Source of the DNA: Edaphochlamys debaryana
Lineage: Eukaryota > Chlorophyta > Chlorophyceae > Chlamydomonadales
DNA: 64,000 bases
Assembly: GCA_016858145.1 (NCBI GenBank)
Contig: JAEHOE010000002.1
Coordinates: 2,852,001 to 2,916,000, forward strand
Direction: 5' to 3'
The notes beneath the pieces were generated by a model. That model saw nothing but the letters and a program-made list of their open reading frames with translations. It was not told the DNA's origin and searched no databases. Shown piece by piece: positions 45,101 to 56,772 of the stretch. The translations under genes were made by a program, and so were the position numbers. Numbering within the stretch: position 1 is the first letter of the stretch; each line of letters starts with the position of its first letter.

Positions 45101-48100
45101 GAGCCGGCGGCGGGCGACGGCGGGCCGCCGCTGACCGCCGCCGAGGCGGTGGCGGCGGCGGGTGCCATTGTGCCGAAGCTGGCCGTGGGGCTGGGCACGG
45201 CGGCTTTCAAGCAGATGGTGTTGGTGGGGGCGTCGGCGTCGGACCTCAAGGTGGGCGCTACCGCTCAATGGTTTGGGCCGCGCGCTGTCGGGCCGTGATT
45301 ACTGCAAAGGAGAGGTTCAAGGGGGGGGAGCACACCGGCCACAAGCGGCCTGGGCAGCTCAGCCCGTCTTTCCCCCGTCTTTCCCCCGTGACTAAGACCT
45401 GCCCCTCTCGATCGCTCCCCTGCCGCCCAGGCCCTTGCCGTACACATGCATGCTGAGCTGGCCGTGTCACGTGCCATGATGGCCAGCGCCGAGTCGGAGA
45501 AGGCGGCGTCCATCCGGGCCGACATGCTGCTCAAGCTGTACGGCAGGGTGCTGGAGTCGCCCAACATGACGCTGCGCGACACGTTCACGTGCATCCTCGA
45601 CACGCTGTACAAGGTGGGGTTGGTTGGGTGGGTGAGACGGGCTGTGCTCGTGTAAGCGGCATGAGGACTGGTGGCCGCGTGTGGCTGGGTCGCTGGCCGT
45701 CACCTGGCCTTGATGCGTCCGTGCAGCGCACACCTTGGTGTCTGAGCACGGGGTACCGGTAAGTGATCCCTGCACCTGCCGTACAGGTCATCGAGTGTGA
45801 CGTCATCAAGCTGTACGTCGTGGATCACGCACGTGGGCAGCTGTGGCCCGCGTCCAGGCACAGCGCCGCCGACCAGGTACGTGGGGCCACCGGTGGCAGG
45901 GCAGCGGCACGTTGGAAGCAGCCTCTGCCCACTGTTCCCGCTAGGTAACCGGTACGCCGATGGGGTTGGCGAAGCTCACTGGCCCCAGGTCACCCCGTAC
46001 CTTACCCCCCGCTTTGTCTGCCTCCCTCGGTCTCCCATCACTCCCTCTCCCCTCCCCAGCTGCTGCCCCTGGACGGCACGCTGGCGGGCTCGGCGGTGCG
46101 CCTGGCGCGGGCGGTGCGGGTGGATGACGTGGCGACGGCGGACGAGTTCAACGCAGAGCTGGAGGTGCGCCTGGGGTGGGCCTGGAGTCCTGGCGGGCTT
46201 CGTGGCAGCGGGCGGCTTGGCGTCCCCGACAGCACAGAGCCCAGACCTCCTGGGCTTCTGCTGCTTTTTGGCGACCTGCCCTCGACACAACCCTTCACCC
46301 GCCCGCCGACCACCCGCAGGAGCTGCCCGCCGGCTACGTGTCCAAGTCCATGATGTGCGTGCCGGTCTTCTCCACCGCCTCGCCGCGGCAGCTGGCGCAG
46401 GCGCAGCAGGAGCCGCTGCAGGTGCGCACCGGGACCAGCACCGGTGTGGGGTGCTGTTTGATGAATGGGTGACAATGAGGAGGTGTTGAGCCTGCGCCCT
46501 TCGTTGCCTGTGGCCCGTGGCCTGGCATACGCCATTTCGCTCCGCCCCAACACCCCACATCCATCCCCACCGATTCCCACCGCCACAGGGCGACGTGCTG
46601 GCCGTGGTTGTTGCCGTCAACCGCTGGACCGCCTGGGACCAGGCGGGCGGCGAGGAGGAGCGGCGCATCGTGCCCTTTGGCGCCGCGGACGAATCCGCCG
46701 TGCGCGACGCGGCCGCCTCTGTGGCCCTGCTGCTGACGCGGCGGCGCGGCGAGATGCTGCTGGCTTCCGCCGCCGGGCCCGCGGGCCTCGCGGGCGCCAG
46801 CTTCAGTGTCGCAGCGCTGCCTGCCAGTGTGGCCCGGCAGCGGCTGCGCACGGTGGCAAGGCGGGGCAGCACGGTGCTCATGGACACTCGGGTGAACCTG
46901 TGGGCCATGAAGCAGGAGGAGCTGATGGGGTGAGAGGGCGCGGCGGTTGGGGTGGGGAGAGGCGGCTCCTGGTTGGGGTGTGGAGGGGTCGAGCCGGCCT
47001 GGGCTTTTGGGGGCTGATTGGGCCCCTTCACCCAGGCTCTGGGTCACCCGGTGGGCCATGATGGGTCGCGGAGGGCCGGGCTCGCGGCAGGGTGCGATGC
47101 ATGGGCGGAAGGGTCTGAAAGGACCCAGCCGGCCGGCTGTCTGGCCTCCCCTCGCAGGCCTTCTCCCTGCCTGGGCCTTAACGCAGCTCCCTTGCATCCG
47201 GACGGGCCCATGCAGGCAAGCTCGCGACGTGGTGTCGGCGCTGGTACGGCACACGCCCGGCAACATGCTTCGCGTGCTGGGCGACGCGGGCGACGAGGTG
47301 CTGCTGTCGTACCTCGTACGGATCTCGGGCGAGCAGTGCGGCGGCACGTACTTCAACCTGGCTCACAGTATCAGCGTGCTACAGGTGGGTGCGAGGAGCC
47401 AGGTGGGAGGCGGGAGGCTGTGGCGTACCGCTCCGTGTAGTGCTAGATACCCCTGCTGCTAGTGCACTGCATGGGGGCTATGCCCTCCGCACCCACACCT
47501 CACGCCACCCGCCACCCCCGTGCCCCACACCGCAGGGCCTCTACCTGACCATCCGGACCCATTCGGAGCTGGCGCACGCCCTGGGCCCGCACCAGCTGCT
47601 GGCCCTGGTCCTGGCCGCCACCCTGCTCAACGTGGCCCGCGAGGGGGAGCCCCTGTCCCTGGCCGCACAGCAGCCCCCCGCCCTGGGCGGCGGAGCCCCG
47701 GCCGTGCGCGGCTCCGCCCGCCTGCGCCTGCACGCCGCAGCCGCGGCAGCCGCCGCTCTGGCGGTGGCGCAGGAGGGGGTCGCATCCCAGGCCATGTCTT
47801 CGGGCCCCATCAGCCCCACGCCCACGCTGTCGTTGCCCGCGGTTTCGGTTCGCGGGGGACGACGCGGCTCGGAGCCCGGCAAGCCCACGTCTGCGTCCGG
47901 GGGCGCGGAGGCGCTCATCCGTAACGGCAGCTCGCTGCGGGGCGGGGCGCTGCTGACGTCAGCGGCGGACGGGTCCGGTCCGGACTCGGAGTCCGGGGGC
48001 GCGCTGGGCGGGGACCGCACGAGCGGCGGCAGCCGGCCGAGCAACGGCAGCCGCGCGAGCCGATCGGGGCTGGAGCAAATCTCGGAGAAGGAGCTGCTTG

Positions 48101-51100
48101 GGGCAGCGGAAGGAGCCGAGGCGGGCCTGGGGATGGGGATGGGGAGGGGTCCGCGAATGCGTCAAAGCGAGGGCGGCCGTGGCCGAACAGGTCAGGTGAC
48201 GGAAGAGGGCGAGTGTGGGGTCGAGGACGAGGACTCTCGCCCCATCGGCCCGATGCGTGGTCCTACCGCCTCCTCCCTACTCTCCATGCGCCGAGCCGCC
48301 TTCGCGCCCCCCGGAATCGCCAGCGCGGGCTCGGGTGCCAGCCTTGGGCCCGGCTCGGGCCCGCCCTCCGCCGCGCCCTCCTTTGGCCGCGCGCTGGGCG
48401 CCACGGGCCTGACTGGGCCTGGCTCTGGCGCCTCTACACCCGGCGCCTCCTTCGCCCGTGGCCGTCACATGAGCGCTCGGCGCAGCCGGCTCGCAAGTGT
48501 TGTCGACGACATACTTTCGGGCGAGAGCAACCTCCTGGCGTCCTTGCCTCCGGCCGAGGCGTCGGCGGTGCGGGCTTCGGTCGTGTCGTTGCTCGCACTC
48601 CGGAGCCAACCGGTGGCAGTGCTGGCAGCGCAGGGGCTTCAACCCGCGCGCTCACTGGTTGCGGCAGTCGTGGCAGCGGCGGCCGCGGCTGCGGCCAAGG
48701 GCGACGCAGCAGCTGCAGGCGCCGGCGGTGCGCCGGCGTCGCGGTTGTCCAGCGGCGGCGGAGGCGCGGCTGAAGCGAACGGCGGCAACGGTGCGTTCGG
48801 AACCGCTAACGGGGTGGTTGCGGCCACGGCCGCCGCCGTCGCCGGGCCGGCGGCGGGGCCGAACGGCGTGCGGGCAGGCGGCTCCAAGGGCGGGGCGGGC
48901 GCGGCGGAGGCTGCGAACGGCGTGGTTGACAGGGGCTCGGGCGGCAGCGGCAGCGGCGAGGGCGGGGCGGCTGGGGAGAGCGTGTCCCCGCCCAAGACAG
49001 GGGACTCCCTGGAGGCGGAGGGCGAGGGAGGCCAAGCGGACACCGCGTCTGGCGGGCCCAGCAAGGGCGGGCCGCTGAGCCTCGCATCCCTGGTCCAGGT
49101 GGGCGAGAGCTTGGTTGCGGGATGCTAAGTACGAACGAGCTGCGGTTGCTGAATACGGGATGTGTGATGATCGGGGCGTGTTGTTTGGAGAAGCTTTCGT
49201 CCCAGCCCCATGCTTCCTCCCCCAGCCTTTCCCTTCCCTGACACGCCCCTCCCACGCGCTCCCCTCCAGGCCGCCGGCACAGACCCCACCAAACTGGGGG
49301 AGCTGCGGTCGGCCGTCAGCGGACTGCTGCTGCTGGTGGGTGCGGGGGATGTCACCTTACGAGGGGTCCCAACCTGGCTACCCCACGCGCAGGCGTTCCC
49401 GCGAGGACTAGGCACTTCGTGTCTTCGTCCTTTGGGGCGGGAAAGCCCGTGCGGCTTGCGCGGGTATGGGCCCACCTGCCCACCGGTTCCTGCTTCCCAC
49501 CGTTCCCTACCGCCTACCCCTCGTCCCTCCCTGCCCGCCCCAGACCTGGTCCGAGACGCTGCACACGAAGGACACAGCTACAGCGCTGTCGCTGCTGCTC
49601 AGCCGCGCAGCGGACGTGCGCAAGTGGACCTCGCGCCTGGGTGGGCAGGCGTCCAGCCGGCGGCGGAGCATCGTTATGCTGGTGGGTGGCCGCGCAGGCT
49701 GTGGCGGTTGGCCCCAGGGCTTCAGGAGACTGTCGCGTCGCGCCGCTCCCGGTTCGAAAGCTCCTCCCGTGCCCTGCCCTACTCTGCTCTGACCTGCCCT
49801 GCTCTAACCTGGCCTCAACCCCGCCTCGACCTTCGCCCCCACCCTCTCAGACCGGCTCCGAGGACTGCTACGATGACGTGTCCTCGCTGCTGCTGCTCGA
49901 AGTGCCCCGCCTGCAGCTGGAGGTGATCCCGCTCTGGCAGCGCGCCTCCGACCTGCTCCCCGGCCTGGCCTCCCAACTGGAACAGCTTCAGGCCAACCGG
50001 GCCGCCTACGTCACCATGCTCCAATCCTCCGCCACGCTCTCGCCTGCGGATTCCATGGGCCACATGCTGATCACGCCGGCGGGCTCGATCCGCGTGGCGC
50101 CGTCGGGCCGCGGTTCCATGCTGCGCGCGAACCCGTCGGGCTTCGTGGGCGTGCGCGAGCCGCGACGGTTCATCTCTGTGAAGCAGCGCGTGTCGCCTTC
50201 GGGGTCGACCACGGCGCACGCGGGCGGTGACGGGGAGGCGGAGCACGTGGGGATGGGCACGGGAGCGCCCGGCGCCGGGCGCGTCGTCCACTACGGCAGG
50301 CGCGGCTCAGTGCCGCGCGCGAGCCGTGCGTACATGCGCGTGTCGAGCAGCCGTTCGTACGGCACTCGGGAGGACTACGGCCCGATTGATGATGACGAGC
50401 CGGAGGAGCCCGGGCAGCGGCTGTCGGCACCGTCGCCTGGCGGCAGGGCGGCGGCGGTCGGCCTGGCGGCGGCGGCGGCAGGGATTGCGTCGCCGCGGCC
50501 TGGCGGCGCTGCGGCAGCGGTTGCTGCTTCCGCCGGCATGTCGACCGGGTCCCTGCGACGCCACTCCGGCGGTACTCCCCAAGTGCCGGGAGGCGCCGGT
50601 CACCGGGTTTCCGGCGTGCAGGGTTACGTCCCCGGCCCGCCTGCCCAGCAGCCCAGCCCGCCCGGCACCGCGGCGGCGGCCGGCAGCGGCGGCGGGGCCC
50701 TGCCCAACCGCCTCTCCGGCGGCGTCACTGACCCCCCGGGGTCTCCCCGCGGAATCGCTGACGTGGCCAACCGTCGCGGCAGCATCACCAACCGAATCAA
50801 CGACTTTTTCACCGGCTTCAAATCCGCCTCGCGCCGCTACACTCGCCAGGCAGGCGACTCTGCCATCGCCGCCGCCGCCGTCGCCGCCACCAGCGCCGTG
50901 CCGCCGCCGCCGGCTGGCGCCGTCGTCGTCGACATCCCGAGCACGGGCTCGCGCCCGCCATCGGAGAACTACCCGTACGGCATCATGGACAACCCCGGCA
51001 CGCCCGTGGCACCCCTCTCCCCCGGCCTCTCCAACTACCCAAGCCAGCGGCTCTCCAACACGGGCTCGGCCATCACCTCCCTACCGCTCATGTCCACCGC

Positions 51101-53556
51101 CCACTCCCCGCTCATGACCTCGCCCGTCGCCTCCTTCCACCACACCGGGGCCAGCACCGGAACCAACGCCGGCGTGTCTGGCGGCGCCTACTCCCCCACA
51201 CTCGCGGGCGCGCAATCGGCCGGCGTGGCGCCGTCCGCGGGCAGCCTGCCCGCCGGCACGCACGCCCACGTGCACCCCCACCCCCACCCCCACGGGTCCC
51301 ACGGGTCCCATGCGGTGCACGTGCACGGGACGGCACACGGCGGCGATCTGCTGCCCGCCGGCCGCGGCCTGCGCCACTCGATCTCGCACCAGCCCCGCCT
51401 GCGCGCGCGTATCATGAAGAAGCTCTCCACCATGACCGCGAAACTCAGCGGCGGCACGGCAGGCGGTACGGCAGGCCACGTCAGCAGCTCCAGCGCGACG
51501 CCCGCCGTCAGCGCGCCGTCGGGCGCGCCGTCGGCCCACTCTGGCGGCAGCGTCATCGGCATCAGCGTGGTGGCGGGGGCGCAACGGCTGGGGGCGTCGA
51601 TCCACGCTTCTCCAGCCGCGTCTGACGGCGGCGGCCCGGCGTCGACGTCAACGCTGCCGTCGCCGGGGGTCAGCCAGTACCAGCGCCACCTCAGCGGCGC
51701 GCTGCCCTCGACGCCGCTCGAGCCCAGCACGCTGTCGCGCTCTTCAATCTTGGCGCCGGGCAGCTCGCCCGGTCCCGCGGGCCTCGTCGCCTCGTCGCCC
51801 AACTCCATGCTGCCCATGCCGCCCATGCAGCTGGCCAGCCCGGGCCAGCCCCAGTCGGTCTCGGGTCCGCTCCTAACCGCCACGTCCCCAGGGCCCGCCG
51901 CCGGCGGCCCTGCCGCCGGCGTGCCCGTTGGCTCCCTGGCCCTGGCGCAACACCATGCCGAGTACGCGGCGCAGGTGGCGGCGGCGGCGGCGGCCTTCGC
52001 CGCCAGCCAGGCCGCCGGCAAGGACGGCCGCAGCCGCTCCGCCGTCGTGCCGGGCGCGGGCGCGGGCGGGCCCGGCGGCGGCGGGGGCACGGATTTCGAG
52101 GCTGCGTCGGCGCACTCGGCTCTGTCCCTGGGCGCGGGCGTGGGCGTGGGGCCGGGTGGCATGCTGTCGCCGGTCGCGGAGCTGTCCAACTCGGGCCGCA
52201 ACTCCTCTGCCGCGGGTACCCCCCGCATGGGATCCCTCAACCACGACCCCACGGCCGCGCCCGCGGCCGCCCACAGCGCAGCGCCCACCGCAGCGCCGTC
52301 ACGGCTCGGCTCCGTGGCACGCAACCCGGTCGAGTCTCGGGGCGGCTCCCAGACGCTCCCGCACCCTCCCGCGCTCGGCACCGCGCCCACAGGACTCGTG
52401 ATCGCAGAGGGCGCAGCCGTGGCGGCGGCCCGCACCGGCCTCTCGCCGGCCTCGATGCGGGACAGCTCCGCCGAGGCCACGGGCGGCAAGGGCGGAGGCA
52501 CGGCGTCCAAGGGCGTGTGGCTGGGCCTCCGGCTCGCCACGGAGGCGCTCCGCGGCGTGGCCCGCGACCCACATCACGCCGGCGCCGGGGCCGCCCTGGG
52601 CGATCCGCCCACGCCCGCCGCCTCGCACGGCGCCTACGTGCCGCCCTCTGCCCCCCACGGAGCAGCCTATGCCGGCCACGATGCCTCTCCCAACCCCCCT
52701 GCCCAAGGCGCCGGGTACGCCTACGGTCCTGGCCCCGGCCCTGGCCCCGCCCCGAACGTGCTCGGCCGCAACTCGAGCACGCGCGTGGGCCCGACCCCGG
52801 GCGCTGCAGCAGGCGTGGCTGGGTCCAGTCAGTCGTCCCGGCCCGGCTCCCGACCCACATCGCGCCTGCACACGCCCCAGACGTCGCTTCGGCGCAATCC
52901 GCCGGTCCCGGGCACCGGCGGCGTTGCGTCGCTGCAGGCGGTGCTGGAGATGGCGGAGGCAGCGCTGCGGGGCGGCAGCGGCGGGCCCGGGGCCGGGCCT
53001 GGGCCCGGGCTGGGCCCGGGGTACTGGGGCGAGAGCGGGGATTCGCAACGGCCCGGCCGCGTGAGCGTGGGCGGCGGCGGAGCGGGCCTGGGCAGCTCCC
53101 AGTACCGGTCCCAGAGCCGCCGCAGCAACGGCCCCGCGTCAAACTCGCGCATGTATGAGTCGGCGCTGGAGGGGCCGTTCAGCTCGCTTCCTGTGGCCCT
53201 GCCGGTGAGGATGCGGTGTTGTGGGGGCGTGTGCAAATGCTCGCGTGGGGCCCGGCGGGGCCGCAAGGGCGCTTGCAGGGGCGTGTTGGCGGTGCAGCAG
53301 GCTCGGGCCGAAGCAGCTGCAAAGTTTGGTTCGGACCCGTCGCGCCCTCCTCACCTCCGTTTGTCGGCCGCCCCACCTGTGTACCCCTGCGCAGGTGCAG
53401 ACCACGGATGAGGGCGACAGCGGCCAGGAGCAGCGCGAGCGCGTCTCCGCCCCGGACGGCCGCACCGTTACGGCCATGCGCGCTCTGCGGCAGAGCCTGA
53501 ACAGCCGGCGGGCTCCGGCGGACATGGGCACCTCCTCGCCCGCCCGGCCCGTGTAG
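39160..53556 (+). CDS. Voltage-sensor-like membrane guanylyl cyclase fused to GAF and degenerate phosphodiesterase
   Basis: The 27-exon model totals 8832 nt and encodes about 2943 aa, with all phases consistent. The exons are 39160-39659, 40050-40195, 40627-40742, 41070-41189, 41476-41649, 41811-41893, 42091-42259, 42400-42513, 42737-42811, 43013-43097, 43207-43322, 43474-43640, 43872-43966, 44155-44285, 44610-44735, 44909-45250, 45431-45613, 45787-45876, 46060-46164, 46320-46421, 46589-46929, 47216-47384, 47536-49098, 49270-49335, 49544-49681, 49851-53204 and 53395-53556. S1-S3 are hydrophobic. S4 is [19 protein letters not shown], with a charge every third residue. A 100-residue loop with N-glycosylation sites separates S5 and S6. 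The class III cyclase has metal Asp528 and Asp572 (44 apart), Glu568 (GTP-type), Asn645 and Arg649. A GAF domain spans about 860-1127. A PDE-like fold (1150-1245, 1704-1830) lacks most metal ligands. The rest is Ala/Gly/Ser-rich, with a His/Pro patch near 51270. Whether it is one gene or two needs transcripts. Confidence 0.78.
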
Positions 53557-56500
53557 CGGCATGCCGTCGATGCCGTCTCCCTCCAGTGGCTGCGGGCCGT
53601 CGCTGCTGGGCGTTATGGGTCGGCAGACGTCGGCGTCGGGGCCGGGGTTTACTTCCCGGGATGAAGAGGGCCTAAGTACCCCCGGCGCAGGGAGGCTGAG
53701 TGCAGCTCGCCGGGGTGAAGTGATGCAGGGAGGGTTTTGGAGGCTTCTCAGGGGAGCGAAAGTGCATCTCGGCGGGGACTCCTGTGGTGCTGCAGAGCTG
53801 GTGGAGGATGCAAAGAAAGGAGCATGCCGTGCAATTGGTGACAACGGCACAGGCCTCAGGAGAAACACGCTTCTGCTCAAGGTCTCGTTGGTTGGGGTGG
53901 AAGGTAGGAATGAAGGAATGGAGCCGTGTAGGGCCGAAACCTGTCAGCCTTGGCTCGCCCCCAAGCCGTGGGGGGAGCGCTCGCAAGACTGCTATGGAGT
54001 CGAGCACTGCCGGGATTCATCCCTGACAGCCTGTGATGGTCGCATTGGATGTTGACCTGGCCTGGGTTGTCCGTTCTGGTGTTTATCGCTTGCAGTTGGT
54101 CGGCGCGAATGCTGTGACCACGTGCCTTCTCTGGCTTTTCTACGCGGCAGCATGGCCCTTGTGTTGTCGAGACGGCGCTTACATTGGACTCATCGGTGAA
54201 CTGAGGCTCGTGTTCATTCGACCCTCCAAGGGCTTGCGAATCGGTTTCGTGTTATGGGAAGAGTTGTGAGCACACAGTTGGCTGTGGACGTGGCAAGTGG
54301 TCATCGCGGGAGGGTGATGTTATTAAGATGCGTGGGGTGGGCGCGTGTTTTGTTTGCAGATGGGGGTCAGGCGGGCAGCGTTGCTGCGGCAATGCAGGGC
54401 TGGCCCTCCCGGGTGGTCCGTTCGTACGGCAGGGGCCGGTGGCTCGTACGAGGATGGGGCCGGTGGACAAGCGTGGCTGCCCGAAACGGGCAGAGGTGGG
54501 AGCGAGGCGGAGGTTGGCTTCCTTTTATCCTGCTGCTCTTCTTCTTCTGTTTCGGCATATGCAGACCAATAGACTTGATTCGTTATACTGATGCTGTGCT
54601 GTGTATGTGCGTGCGTGCTGCCGTGCACCATCGTGCGACGGCAGCGTACGCCTGAACGCGCGGGTGATTGCGCTCGATTGGGGTTGGTTCACAAGCTGTG
54701 ACCAAGGTTTGCGAGGGTAGCACTGTCCACATCTGCACGACCCGACAAAAGGGCCTTTTGGCAAGCGGGGGCTATGTGAGGGGGTGGCCTGAACGCCACG
54801 CGAAACGTGCTTAGTTGTGAGGAGGAGGATGGGGCCTTTGGAGGCGCAGACGCATTTGCTGAAGCAAGTCACGTGCGTACCTGTACGGCGTGCGTTATTG
54901 GACGGTGGCGTGGGGTTTCAGCGGTTTGGAGGAAAGTATGATAGTAAGTGATGCTTGGGAGCCAGATAGATGCCGGTGACGGTAACGCTGGGGTGTGAAT
55001 GAGACGTGAGCTAAAGGTCCGGGTGTGGGGCTGGACGCTACTTGGCGCCGTACGACCATTCCGTATATCTCTTATGCTTTGAAGGGGAAGGAGGCACCTA
55101 GCCCGACATTACATACGGTAAGCTCGCACCCGAGTGTGGCGGGGGCGGCGTGTGCCCTGTGGAGGATGAAGGGCGTGCGATAGTGGGCGGTAGTCTGGAA
55201 GGATTGATGAGGGCAGCCTGGGGCAGCGCTGAGCGGTGCCGCGAAGGGGTTGCAATGGGGCGGTGGAGGGCTTGGCTAGCAGCCCTTGTCTCTCCCGCCC
55301 TGGGTCAATAATATAATTCAGGGCAGGCAGCCCAGTCGAGGCATGTAAGATCAACACGATCCACGGCTGTTGCTGCTCTCGGCAGCATGGGGAAGGATAG
55401 GGACTGCTCCGGGCGGTGGCCCGTGACCCAGCGAGATGAAGACGAATCGCTGCCGCCGGAACACCAGCTTGTATCACTCCGGTCAAATCGTAAATGCAGC
55501 AGGGAGCGAAAGCGCGGTGCACGGGAGGTGGTCGGACGTAGTCTCCTACTCTGTCTTCTACTCAGCGTAGTTCGAACTTGTTCCCTGTACGCTCGCTTGG
55601 CCCCTCGGCTACGATCAATTCAACGCCGCCTACGAGCACCTACCGGGTTTCCATGCCAAAGCAGAGCGAGCGCTCGATTACGGTTGAGAGTTCGGAGGAT
55701 GTCATTTGGTCGTCGCCGTTTCTCGCAGCGTTTCTCGCACGGCCCCCGCTCGCATCTAGCACCGGCCGCAAGACTGGAGATTCCATTGACTGGACGATGA
55801 TACGCTCCAGTCTAGCAACCTGTCGCAACCATTTCTCGCAGTTGGCCTGCTCGTAAATGGACATGTCGACGTCCCCAGCCGCTCGTCAACGTTGCGACGA
55901 CACAATATGACGCCATTTTGGGCGGCATTTACTCAAAAAGCAATGCCTTTGGCGGCATGCCTGAACCCTAGGGGTACTGGCCGCTTGCACGCACGAACCC
56001 CAGCCACAACACCCTCCGCATCGTCAGACGCCAACCCAGTCGTATCACGTGCAGAGACGCGCGTTGAACGTATCACGTGCAGGCCGTCGCCCATATTCCA
56101 GTCACAGTCATATGCAGGCTTCCCCAACGCCCTCTGCCATCTCCAACACACGCGTGTGTGTCCCCCACGGCAGCTGCTGCGCGTGCCCGCGCAGTCCAGC
56201 CAGCCACACGTGAACCACATCGCCAACCCGGGTCCGGAGTCCTCCGGCCTCCGCATCCGACCCAGAACCAGTCCCTCCCCCGTCCCCCCACACAGTCTCC
56301 CGTCCCCCAGTTCCCGCCGCCCGCCTGCTGGTGCAGGTCCCCGACGGTCCCCGGCCATCACAGATGAGAGAACGAGAATCGCACGCTTGCACACGCACGT
56401 GTCCAACGTGCCACCTATCAGCCCTCCATCCGTCGAGCTGGCAGCCCCCAACCCCCAGCCTCAGGCGCCGGCCCTTTCTTGGGTGCCCCTTGGGTGCTCC

Positions 56501-56772
56501 CGGGGGTGCCGGCATTCAGTTGCCGTGTACGGAACATCGCAGCCATTCGATCGCGGTCCGTCACGACAGTCGAGGACTCCCGCCCGCCAGGCCTACGCCC
56601 CTCCCGCCCCAAGCACCTCAAGCTCTTAAAGCCCCGAGCCCCTCAAGCCCACTGCCAGGCGCGATGGAGCGAGGAGCCCAGTCCGCCCCCCTGTCCCTTG
56701 AGGTGCGGCCTTACGCCTTAGCCTCGATTGGTCGGCTCTGCAAAAGATTCTCTCCCACCCCCGCATGCGCTC
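53557..56772. other. Convergent intergenic region
   Basis: These 3.2 kb lie between the 3' ends of the cyclase and the sulfotransferase-family gene. No multi-exon gene is visible. The only exon-like stretch is the short minus-strand frame at 55640-55864 (separate entry). The first few hundred bases after 53556 presumably form the cyclase 3' UTR. Confidence 0.4.
55640..55864 (-). CDS. Small open frame of unknown nature
   Basis: A 74-codon frame starts MSIYEQANCEKWLRQVARLE and ends GMETR-stop. Its composition is balanced (Glu, Arg, Leu, Ile, Met), unlike the Arg/Pro/Ser/Ala-rich noise frames around it. The stop TAG lies inside CG|GTAGGT, a plausible donor, so it could be the first exon of a gene or a transposon remnant; I could not find a continuing exon. 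No family is recognised. Confidence 0.25.
   Translation of the reverse strand: MSIYEQANCEKWLRQVARLERIIVQSMESPVLRPVLDASGGRARNAARNGDDQMTSSELSTVIERSLCFGMETR

Noticed and set aside
51188..52540. 450-codon minus-strand open frame opposite the last large cyclase exon
   Set aside because: It mirrors a GC-rich, third-position-biased exon and has no domain; such antisense frames are expected from codon bias. The plus strand is in phase with flanking exons.
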